DNA of 64,000 nt from Nocardia alni (GTDB lineage Bacteria > Actinomycetota > Actinomycetes > Mycobacteriales > Mycobacteriaceae). Both the position numbers and the translations under genes were made by a program. Below the pieces are notes generated by a model. It was not told the origin of the DNA and ran no database searches. It saw only the letters and a list, made by a program, of their open reading frames with translations. Position 1 is the stretch's first letter; each line of letters begins with the position of its first letter. The stretch is from the NCBI RefSeq assembly GCF_019038435.1, contig NZ_JAGPOX010000005.1, positions 1 to 64,000 on the forward strand, in the 5' to 3' direction. Of this stretch, positions 25,640 through 32,980 are shown in pieces.

Positions 25640-27271
25640 ATGGCGATGAGTCCCGGCACCATCGTCGGTGGTTATCGGATCGAGCGGGTGCTCGGCGCAG
25701 GCGGTATGGGCACGGTCTATCTCGGAAAGCACCCGAGCCTGCCGCGTATGGACGCGATCAAGGTACTCGGTTCCGAGCTGAGCAACAACGCCGAATATCG
25801 CGCCCGATTCGAGCGCGAGGCCAATCTCGCCGCGGGACTGGACCATCCGAACATCGTCTCGGTCTACAACCGGGGCGAGGAGGACGGGCAGCTCTGGATC
25901 GCCATGCAGTACGTCCAGGGCACCGACGCCTCGGCCGAGTTGGGCCGCGACCCTCGCGCCATGACTCCGCCGCGGGCGTTGCGCATCTGCACCGAGGTCG
26001 GCCGGGGCCTGGACTACGCGCATCGGCGCGGACTGCTGCACCGTGACGTCAAACCCGCGAACTTCCTGCTGTCCGCGAAGGACGGCGAGGACGACGAGCG
26101 GGTGCTGCTCACCGATTTCGGCGTCGCCAAGTCCACCGAGGATCCGGGCGAGCTGACTCAGACCGGCAGTTTCGTGGCCACCATCGCCTACGCCTCGCCG
26201 GAGCAGTTGCAGGGCATGCCGGTGGACCACCACGCCGACATCTACAGCCTCGGCTGCTCGCTCTACAAGCTGCTGACCGGCCAGAACCCTTATCCGGCAA
26301 CACAACCGGCGATGGTCATGATGGGCCACCTGTACGAGCCGCCGCCGCAGCCGTCCGCGACGAACGCGGCGCTGCCGCCCGCGATCGACCAGATCTTCGC
26401 GCGCGTGCTGGCGAAGAATCCGGCCGACAGGTACCACAGCTGCCGGGAATTCACCGACGCGGCGGCCGGTGTCCTCGTGCCGGGTTACAACCCGATGCCG
26501 AGCGGCACCTCGCCCAGCTATCCGGTCCAGACCTACAGCCCCGGCCCCGATCCGCGCACGTCCATGACCGGGGCGACGCGCGCCCCCGCCAGCGATCCGC
26601 GCCTGACCATGGCGGGCGCGCAGGGCAATACCGGGATGCCTCCCTCGCGTCCCCGAGACGTCGATCTGTCCGCGTTGATGACCTCCCCCAAATCCCCTCG
26701 GCGATGGGTGATCCCGGCCGCGGCCGGCGTGGTGGTCGTGGCGATCGCCGCGGGCGTGGGGATTTGGCTCTCCAGCGGCGGTTCATCGACGGGCTCGACG
26801 TCGGCGAGCGGAACCACCACCGCCGCAGCCGTTTCCGCGACCTCGGCGGCACAGGCCAAGGCACAGAACCCGGCCTTCGCGGGCAAGACCATCACCATGG
26901 TGGACGTGACCAACGACGGCAAGGTCGCCATCTATCTCGGCGGCACCCCGCAGACCAACTTCCTGCAGAGCCTGGGTTTCGTCTACAACCTCAACTACGT
27001 CGAGCAGGGCACCGAGACCTCACCCCGTCCCATGCAGGACTACGACACCATCAACGCCGCCGACGACAGCTACATCCTCGCCGTCCGCAGCGACTCCGGT
27101 GCGGGCGGTGGCGGCCTGCTCGGTCTCCCCTACGAGATCACCAACTCCCGCGCCACCGTGATCGCCCTCGACGACCCCTCCGCGGTGTCCGCCATGCGCA
27201 CCTGGGGCACGAACTCCGCCCAGGTCGAACTGTCCAAACTGGTCCCCGTCCTGCGCAACCGAATCCAGTAG
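25640..27271 (+). CDS. Transmembrane Ser/Thr protein kinase (PknF-like), 543 aa
   Basis: A complete Hanks-type kinase: glycine loop GAGGMGTVY (19-27), ATP-anchoring Lys41 (DAIKVL), catalytic loop HRDVKPAN (Asp136), DFG (159-161), activation segment with TQTGSFVATIAYASPEQ, and PADRYHSCREF. A juxtamembrane linker of ~80 residues leads to one membrane helix (VIPAAAGVVVVAIAAGVGIW) and a ~140-residue extracellular domain. That domain (MVDVTNDGKVAIYLGG and on) is unlike PASTA or other known sensors. Its position among five lipoproteins suggests that they, or what they bind, feed the sensor (inference). Likely substrates include the FHA-ABC exporter at 15780. Confidence 0.95.
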   Translation: MAMSPGTIVGGYRIERVLGAGGMGTVYLGKHPSLPRMDAIKVLGSELSNNAEYRARFEREANLAAGLDHPNIVSVYNRGEEDGQLWIAMQYVQGTDASAELGRDPRAMTPPRALRICTEVGRGLDYAHRRGLLHRDVKPANFLLSAKDGEDDERVLLTDFGVAKSTEDPGELTQTGSFVATIAYASPEQLQGMPVDHHADIYSLGCSLYKLLTGQNPYPATQPAMVMMGHLYEPPPQPSATNAALPPAIDQIFARVLAKNPADRYHSCREFTDAAAGVLVPGYNPMPSGTSPSYPVQTYSPGPDPRTSMTGATRAPASDPRLTMAGAQGNTGMPPSRPRDVDLSALMTSPKSPRRWVIPAAAGVVVVAIAAGVGIWLSSGGSSTGSTSASGTTTAAAVSATSAAQAKAQNPAFAGKTITMVDVTNDGKVAIYLGGTPQTNFLQSLGFVYNLNYVEQGTETSPRPMQDYDTINAADDSYILAVRSDSGAGGGGLLGLPYEITNSRATVIALDDPSAVSAMRTWGTNSAQVELSKLVPVLRNRIQ

Positions 27272-27398
27272 GTTCTTGCCAAAACCCGTGCCGGAACGCC
27301 CATCCCGCGATGTACGTCCGGGTCTCGGCGAGTAATGTGCGTGCGTACCGGCCGGTATCGATGGAAGATTCCAGCCGGGCAGGCTACGAGGGGGAAGT

Positions 27399-28592
27399 AT
27401 GCGTCGTGGAACCATTGCACTCGCTGTCGGGCTAGCGGCCGTTCTGGCTGCGATAACCGGGTGCGGGTCGGGGTCGCACTCGACCGCATCGCCGCCACCC
27501 GTCGATGTAAGCAAGCTGGATGTCGGCGGATATACGATCATCCCGCATCATCAAGGTGGCAAGCCGACACTCGAGCGAGCTGAACTGTCCGAAGGACAGC
27601 GGCTGGCGAGCTATCTACCGTTGCCCATGGATATCGATCCGCAGTTCAGGTATCAGGATGGCACCAACCCGATGACAGTGCGTGGATTCCTCAACGGTGC
27701 CGAAGACGCCGGGCTCGCCACGGATGATATCAACTCCATCGCTCCCGGATTCGTAGCGGGATTCAACGTCGGCGGTTATTCGGATCCAGACATAATCATT
27801 GCCTCCGTGCTCCGTTACTCCGTGATGATATTCACGGATGATAAAGCAGCGAGTGACGGCGCCGCAGCTCTGGCAAAGATTCAGTTCGCTCATGATCCTC
27901 AAAATCAACCCACCGCCATAGATGGGCACCCCGATGCACATTCGTTCTGGCGATCAGGTGAGGATACTATAGAGACTTTTACATCCAGCGGGCAGTACGT
28001 CATATATTCAAAAGCCTACGACACTGCTATGCCTCAGATTAATTCCAACGATCTGGCAGCAATCTCGGCGTTGACCAAAAAAACGATCGAGGACATCGTG
28101 CCGAGTTTGAGCGGTTTCAAAATAACCCCGATCTCACAATTGCCAGATGTGCCACTCAACCATGATATGGCAGACCGCGCTGTACCGCAGACCAACGGGG
28201 ATGTAAACAACGATTATCCCGGAATATACACGCAGCGCGGAGCACTCATGCTTTCCGACCACCCTGCAACCGATCGAGATCTCTATACTAGAACGGGCAT
28301 GGACAGCATGGTTCTGAATGCTGGGCGGCTCTATCGCACCCGCGACGCCGAGGCCGCTTCAGAGTTACTCGACGCCCGCAGTGTTGTTCCCAGAATGTAT
28401 AAAACCGCAGATCCTCCCCCAAATCTTTCGGAGGCACACTGCGACGAGTATAAAGGAAGTTCTTCGGACGGAATCGCAAGATTCCATTGCACGGTGGCTT
28501 ATGATCGCTATGTAGCAGAGATGTGGTCTGAACAGTTGATTGATGTACATCAACGTATCGCTGCACAGTACGCCCTACTCGCAACCTCATGA
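27399..28592 (+). CDS. DUF7373-like lipoprotein, paralogue 4, low GC, 397 aa
   Basis: Lipobox AITGCG, then PPPVDVSKLDVGGYTIIPHH. The C-terminal CDEYKGSSSDG...FHCTVAYDRYVAEMWSEQ...HQRIAAQYALLATS fits the family. The ATG at 27399 follows GAGGGGGAAGT. The first ~200 bp are normal for the window, but downstream the sequence becomes AT-rich with ATA, AGA and TTA codons; bases 28021-28080 have 28 G/C of 60 (47%). That contrast with its high-GC paralogues suggests separate origin or relaxed selection. Intact frame, so probably functional. Confidence 0.85.
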   Translation: MRRGTIALAVGLAAVLAAITGCGSGSHSTASPPPVDVSKLDVGGYTIIPHHQGGKPTLERAELSEGQRLASYLPLPMDIDPQFRYQDGTNPMTVRGFLNGAEDAGLATDDINSIAPGFVAGFNVGGYSDPDIIIASVLRYSVMIFTDDKAASDGAAALAKIQFAHDPQNQPTAIDGHPDAHSFWRSGEDTIETFTSSGQYVIYSKAYDTAMPQINSNDLAAISALTKKTIEDIVPSLSGFKITPISQLPDVPLNHDMADRAVPQTNGDVNNDYPGIYTQRGALMLSDHPATDRDLYTRTGMDSMVLNAGRLYRTRDAEAASELLDARSVVPRMYKTADPPPNLSEAHCDEYKGSSSDGIARFHCTVAYDRYVAEMWSEQLIDVHQRIAAQYALLATS

Positions 28593-28628
28593 TATGCGGT
28601 CCATTACATATTCGAACCGGTAGGTGCC

Positions 28629-29918
28629 ATGCACACGAGGCTTATAAAATTTGTAGCTTCCTTATCCAGCGCAGCCGCGGTTGCGGGATGCGGAGCGTCA
28701 ATTTCCGGAATACCGGCGGCCGGTGAACTGGATGTTACCAAACTCAGCGCGGGGAACTATCCGGTCGCGCCAATCGACTCCGTCCAGCAATATAGCCACA
28801 CCTATAGAGATGGAAAGACTCTCGCAGCTATTCGGTTAGCAAATCATACGATCACAGGCCTGGACGTCGATCCGCGCCTGAAGTTCGGCTCGGGAGCCAT
28901 GGCTCAGGGAGCGATACCGACATCACAGGTCAGCGACTGGTCAACTATACTCTCTGCCTCGGACAGCAAAGCAGTGGAGCAAAATGGAGCAATGTTCGGT
29001 TTTTCTTCCGGAAGTATGAACGTCCAGCCCGATATTCACGGCTATACCAGCTCCGAGGCCACTCTCCTTACAATAACCATAATTCAGTTCCCGGGAGATG
29101 GCGAGGCGCGGCAAGCCGCATCCGATATCTACACTGGCGACTTGAATAGACTAACAGCAGTGAATCAGCCGGTATCTCTACCAAAATATCCCGACGCACA
29201 CTCTTACCGGCATACCGGAACACCACAGCTCAACACGATCATTGCCCACGGGCATTACATCGTCAAAGCGGAGATCCAAGTTCCCAACGGGGATACCAGC
29301 GCAATGGCGTCATTAGCCGAAAAGGCCTACGATAAACAGTTATCGATGCTGGATGCTCTTCCGCCTCTTTCGCCAATGGCTGTGCTGAAGCAGCCTCCCG
29401 ACCCGGATGGCATTATTCGACGACTGCTCAATCCTGACCAGGATTGGGTTTACGGCCCAGGATCACTCGCATCATACGATCTTCAAGGTTTTCTTCAGCT
29501 CCAGCGTGACCGTGCAGCAGCAAAGCAATTGTATCAATCTTTGCATATAGATGCATTCGGTGTAGCGGCAGCATACATATTGAACTCCCCTCTCGGTGAA
29601 AGAAATGGCGATATGCAACCATTCATCGCCGGCATCCCCCTCACGCCCGAAGGTACCGTTCTTTATCGCAGCCCCGACACAGATTCGGCACGAGTGGTTT
29701 GGTCGAAGATACTGAACGCACCCGGTTCTGCGATGGCGCCTCAAGGTGTACCTGATGCGAAATGCACACAGCTCCCAAGCGAAACGGATCTTAAGAATTT
29801 CACATGTGCCGTCCGCTACCGCCAGTATGTCGGAGTGGTCTGGGCGCGCCAGCTGGATGATGCCCAGCAACGCGCAGCAGCAGAGTATGCACTGTTGGCC
29901 AACAGCCAAGGAATGTGA
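28629..29918 (+). CDS. DUF7373-like lipoprotein, paralogue 5, low GC, 429 aa
   Basis: A short signal peptide with lipobox VAGCG, then AAGELDVTKLSAGNYPVAP. KYPDAHSYRHTGTPQLNTIIAHGHY and the C-terminal CTQLPSETDLKNFTCAVRYRQYVGVVW...QQRAAAEYALLANS are family landmarks. The opening codons (CTT ATA AAA TTT GTA, later TTA and AGA) are rare in this genome. It begins 36 bp after paralogue 4 with a GGTAGGT stretch upstream of the ATG. A 38-base hairpin follows 28 bp after the stop. Confidence 0.85.
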   Translation: MHTRLIKFVASLSSAAAVAGCGASISGIPAAGELDVTKLSAGNYPVAPIDSVQQYSHTYRDGKTLAAIRLANHTITGLDVDPRLKFGSGAMAQGAIPTSQVSDWSTILSASDSKAVEQNGAMFGFSSGSMNVQPDIHGYTSSEATLLTITIIQFPGDGEARQAASDIYTGDLNRLTAVNQPVSLPKYPDAHSYRHTGTPQLNTIIAHGHYIVKAEIQVPNGDTSAMASLAEKAYDKQLSMLDALPPLSPMAVLKQPPDPDGIIRRLLNPDQDWVYGPGSLASYDLQGFLQLQRDRAAAKQLYQSLHIDAFGVAAAYILNSPLGERNGDMQPFIAGIPLTPEGTVLYRSPDTDSARVVWSKILNAPGSAMAPQGVPDAKCTQLPSETDLKNFTCAVRYRQYVGVVWARQLDDAQQRAAAEYALLANSQGM

Positions 29919-29946
29919 GGGACTATTCCAATCCGCTCCGCAAACT

Positions 29947-29984
29947 AAATGCGCCTTGTGGATAGATATCCACAAGGCGCATTT
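29947..29984. terminator. Bidirectional hairpin terminator between convergent genes
   Basis: An 18-bp arm (AAATGCGCCTTGTGGATA) and its exact complement are separated by two bases. A-rich and T-rich ends on both sides give a T-run for both strands. It separates the lipoprotein array (plus) from the WXG100 pair (minus). Confidence 0.85.
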
Positions 29985-29997
29985 ATCTTCGTTTGTG

Positions 29998-30288
29998 CTA
30001 GTTTCCGAACATACCCGCCAGAGACTGATCCTTCGACTGCAGATCCTGGTTTCCCTGGCCAACAACCTTACCAGCCTGATTCAACGTGTCCCCCAGCTGC
30101 ATGCTGCGCTGGTTCCAGGTCCGCTGCAGCTGACCGAACGCGTCGTTGGCCGCACCTGCACCAGAGTTGGTGACGTAATCCTGGACTGACTTGTGGAATT
30201 CCTCGAGCTTCTGCTGCAGTCCCTGGGCCTGCTGCACGATGCGCTGAGCGCTCTCGTCGATATTTCCGAATTGTGCGCGAATAGTCAT
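29998..30288 (-). CDS. WXG100 protein, EsxA-type partner, 96 aa
   Basis: Length, helix-turn-helix design and the central GQLQRTWNQRSMQLG turn fit WXG100 proteins; the turn has W but N-Q in place of x-G. It has no signal peptide. The ATG at 30288 has an AAAGG site nine bases upstream. It follows another WXG100 gene by 37 bp, the usual arrangement for a secreted EsxA/EsxB-like heterodimer. No ESX core genes are adjacent, so this is a stand-alone substrate pair. Confidence 0.85.
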   Translation of the reverse strand: MTIRAQFGNIDESAQRIVQQAQGLQQKLEEFHKSVQDYVTNSGAGAANDAFGQLQRTWNQRSMQLGDTLNQAGKVVGQGNQDLQSKDQSLAGMFGN

Positions 30289-30325
30289 GACTTTTACCTT
30301 TCTACAGGTTGAGAGGCTGGGAGCT

Positions 30326-30646
30326 CTACAGATTGAGGCTGGAGGCCACCTTCGACACCTGCTGGGCGTGATCCTCATCGTGCTGCGTAGTTTGGCTACC
30401 CACCGACCGAAGCTTTTCGGCGGTGTCCATCAACTGGTTGTTCATGACCTTGGCCTGATCGGCGAATGTGTCCATGAACTGTTTGAACGCGTTCGCTGCA
30501 GCGCCCTGCCAGTTCGAAGGCTCGGTGAGAGTGTCAGCCTCACTCCGCAACTGGGTCAGCATCGTGTTCAACTCGCCGTGCGTCTGCTCGAACTCGCCGA
30601 CCTTCTTGTCGATTGCGGCCTTGTCGGCATTGAATGTATTTGCCAT
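30326..30646 (-). CDS. WXG100 protein, EsxB-type partner, 106 aa
   Basis: A canonical W-x-G turn (SNWQGAAANAF) joins two long helices. The C-terminal tail HDEDHAQQVSKVASSLNL is in the place where EsxB-type partners carry the export signal, though a clear Y-x-x-x-D is absent. The ATG at 30646 has a GGAGGAG site. It is first in the pair, with a CRP/GlxR-like palindrome 114 bp upstream of the start. Confidence 0.88.
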   Translation of the reverse strand: MANTFNADKAAIDKKVGEFEQTHGELNTMLTQLRSEADTLTEPSNWQGAAANAFKQFMDTFADQAKVMNNQLMDTAEKLRSVGSQTTQHDEDHAQQVSKVASSLNL

Positions 30647-30759
30647 TGCAGCTCCTCCTGCCTCTACTGGGCCAACGTCCCCTTCAAGTTCAGCTGACCT
30701 GGTTCATATACTTGGACGCACCCAGCGCCCGATCGGTTCCGATCCGATTCCGGCTACCC

Positions 30760-30775
30760 TGTGACCTACGTCACA
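30760..30775. promoter_or_regulatory. CRP/GlxR-like binding site
   Basis: TGTGACCTACGTCACA is a perfect match to the half-site pattern TGTGA-N6-TCACA of CRP-family regulators. It is 114 bp upstream of the first WXG100 gene (minus strand) in the otherwise empty stretch 30647-31165. Confidence 0.6.
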
Positions 30776-31165
30776 GTGACAATACCTGGGTGGTTTCCGG
30801 GGTCGAGCTGACCTGTAGGCCGATGAATCCCCCCACAGGCGCACCTCAGTCGTACCGGTCGGATGTCAGTAAATCAAGCCCCCTCCCTTCCCCTTACTGG
30901 CTGCGCCGATACTGACGTGGTGTCGACTCGGGTCAGTCTAACCCGACAGCATCGAGCGAGACCAGCCTCTATTGCAAACGCACCCCCTCCCTGAGACGGG
31001 AATTCCGAAGCATCCCTTCCGAGTCCGACACACCCCTCCGACCTGGGCTTGGACCCGACGGGCAGCCCTTCGCCCGGCCCGCTCCGATAATTCTGCGACC
31101 CCTGCGCAAGCCTGGCGGCACTTGTAACCGAAACCATCAAAACGAGTACTGCACCAGGGGTTTTC

Positions 31166-31560
31166 ATGTTGCCGCGCCACCGACCCGACCATCGCGTCCA
31201 AACACCTGCTAACCGGGCCAACGGCCCTGACGGATCCGAGATCAGCGCTTACTATCTGCGCGACGACCGCCATATCACCCTGCGCCTGCCCTCGGCCGCG
31301 GTGAACGATGACATCACTGTCGAGGTGCAGCGCGGGCAGGACGCCGACACGCCACGACCGGTCATGTATCTGCCGAACGGCGTGGATAAGGCGGGCTGGC
31401 AACGCAATAAGAACATCAATATCGTCGAACCGCTCGACGGTGCATGGAGTTATTGCACCGAAATTGGCGCACATTCTTCATGCAGCAACTGCCACGGTTT
31501 ACACACCACTGGCACCATTCATGGGCCGGACACTCGCAACGCCTTCTGACCCACTTCGGC
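31166..31560 (+). pseudogene. Decayed antigen 85-like mycolyltransferase/esterase remnant
   Basis: The frame from 31166 encodes HITLRLPSAAVNDDITVEV, then PRPVMYLPNGVDKAGW and NKNINIVEPLDGAWSYCTE. In order, these match the N-terminal third of nocardial antigen 85-like enzymes. After ~31460 the match continues in a different frame (NWRTFFMQQLPRF, frame +2), and then possibly back in the first frame (HTTGTIHGPDTRNAF), so at least one frameshift is present. The signal peptide and the nucleophile Ser, Glu and His region are missing; the next gene's stop is only ~50 bp further on. It is therefore not a working enzyme. A 5' part of the stretch overlaps an antisense frame with a signal-like start that I did not accept. 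Confidence 0.7.
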
Positions 31561-31610
31561 CAAGGGACTTGGTATCTGACGCGGAGTCCCCTGCCGCACA
31601 GGCGCCTCTG

Positions 31611-32855
31611 TCAGTTGCCCAGGGCACGGATACTGGTGATGATCTGATTGGCCAGATCAGGGGACAGTTCGCCCGCGGTGCCTCGGTCGGCCAGGAGTGT
31701 GAGGACCAGCGCCGACCCCTTGGGGCCGGGGAAGGCGAAGGTGTAGATCGAAAATGAGGTCGTGGTGCAGCCGGGCTGGTTGGGCGTCCAATTGCCGTCG
31801 GTCTCCACCATTTGACCGACGATGCCACCGAGCGTGGTCAACGGGACCGCTGGCACTGCGGTGGCGGCGGAATCGCCGTAGCTGGTCTGGGCGGCGGTGC
31901 TGCCCACCGACGTCGCGGCCGTCGCGGGATCCTGCAACCCCGAATCTGTGACGGTGCTGACCGCCCGATAGCCCGATCCCGGACAGTAGTGCGCACCGTC
32001 GTCGGCCTGGCCGCGACCGGTGAATCCGCCGATCAGCCATGTCGTAGCGGCCGATTCGATGGCCCACCCGGTGGGCACGTCGTAGGCGACGTCGAACGCG
32101 GGCACCGCGACACCCTGATAGCCGGGTATGACCGCGGGGGTCGTCGTCGAGTTCGGATCGACCGTCGTCGACCTCTCGGACGAGCTCGACGAGGCGTTGT
32201 TGCTGGACGACGACCTGTCTGTCAACACGAGCGCGGCGATGCCGCCACCGATCAACAGCACGACCACCACCACGATCCCGATGATCAGCCCGGTCCGATT
32301 CTTGCGCGGCCCACCGTATCCGGGCATCGGCTGTCCGGGTGGCCCGTATCCGGGCGGCTGAGCACCGACCATCGGATAACTCCCGGAAGGCGTCGGATAA
32401 CTCCCGGAAGGCGGCGTATGGTTCGCGGCCGGTGTGCCCCACCCGACCTCCATCGGGCTCGTCCACCCGGCATGCCGCCCCGCTGAGTCGTATTGCCCGC
32501 CCGGCACCCCGTAACCGCCCTGCGGCACATCGACCGTCCCACCCTGCGGCACCACGGGATTGGTGAATCCCGAGACCGGGTAGCCGGTCGACCCCGGATG
32601 CCCTGCCGACTCACTCGGAGCATCGGGCTCGGGCGACGGCGCGGTCTCCTGCGCTACCGCCTGCTCGGCAAGCACTGGCTCCGCAACCGTCTGCTCCACC
32701 ACCGTCTGCTCGGCAACGGTCTGCGACGTTTTGGTAGCCGTATCGCCGGACACCTCACCTTGTCCCGGACGCGTCGGCTGCGGATCGTCCGATGCGCTCG
32801 CCTCCCCCGGCGACGACACCGCCCCCTCCCACCAGCGGTCGTTGTTCTCTGTCAC
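31611..32855 (-). CDS. Single-pass membrane protein with exported C-domain, 414 aa
   Basis: The N-terminal ~200 residues are cytoplasmic, acidic then Pro/Gly/Tyr-rich, with short repeats (VAEQTVVEQTVAEP; PSGSYPTPSGSYPM). A membrane helix (TGLIIGIVVVVVLLIGGGIAALV) follows, then a Ser/Thr linker. The exported domain contains VAYDVPTGWAIESAATTWLIG and ends ELSPDLANQIITSIRALGN. This plan is common in nocardial DUF8017-like proteins (from memory). The GTG at 32855 has GAGGA ten bases upstream. Two cysteines in the outer domain may pair. Function unknown. Confidence 0.75.
   Translation of the reverse strand: MTENNDRWWEGAVSSPGEASASDDPQPTRPGQGEVSGDTATKTSQTVAEQTVVEQTVAEPVLAEQAVAQETAPSPEPDAPSESAGHPGSTGYPVSGFTNPVVPQGGTVDVPQGGYGVPGGQYDSAGRHAGWTSPMEVGWGTPAANHTPPSGSYPTPSGSYPMVGAQPPGYGPPGQPMPGYGGPRKNRTGLIIGIVVVVVLLIGGGIAALVLTDRSSSSNNASSSSSERSTTVDPNSTTTPAVIPGYQGVAVPAFDVAYDVPTGWAIESAATTWLIGGFTGRGQADDGAHYCPGSGYRAVSTVTDSGLQDPATAATSVGSTAAQTSYGDSAATAVPAVPLTTLGGIVGQMVETDGNWTPNQPGCTTTSFSIYTFAFPGPKGSALVLTLLADRGTAGELSPDLANQIITSIRALGN
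32372..32413. repeat. Two perfect 21-bp tandem repeats in a coding region
   Basis: A 21-bp unit beginning TCGGATAACTCCCGG occurs twice back to back (32372-32392 and 32393-32413). It encodes a seven-residue PSGSYPT-type unit in the Pro-rich cytoplasmic part of the surrounding gene. Copy number may vary between strains. Confidence 0.8.
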
Positions 32856-32980
32856 GCTCAATCGTTCCTCGTCCGGTCCGTCCACCCGTATCCATGGTGC
32901 CCGTCCAGTCGGGGTCCGTCGATTGTCCCAATCGGAAATGGCGTCCGTGGCGCCCATCCGACACACTCATCATCCAGGAC

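Noticed and set aside
30874..31167. Minus-strand frame starting MKTPGAVLVLMVSVTSAARL, with a signal-peptide-like opening
   Set aside because: No ribosome site, no homology and Gly/Arg-rich low-quality sequence after the opening; it is partly antisense to the mycolyltransferase remnant.
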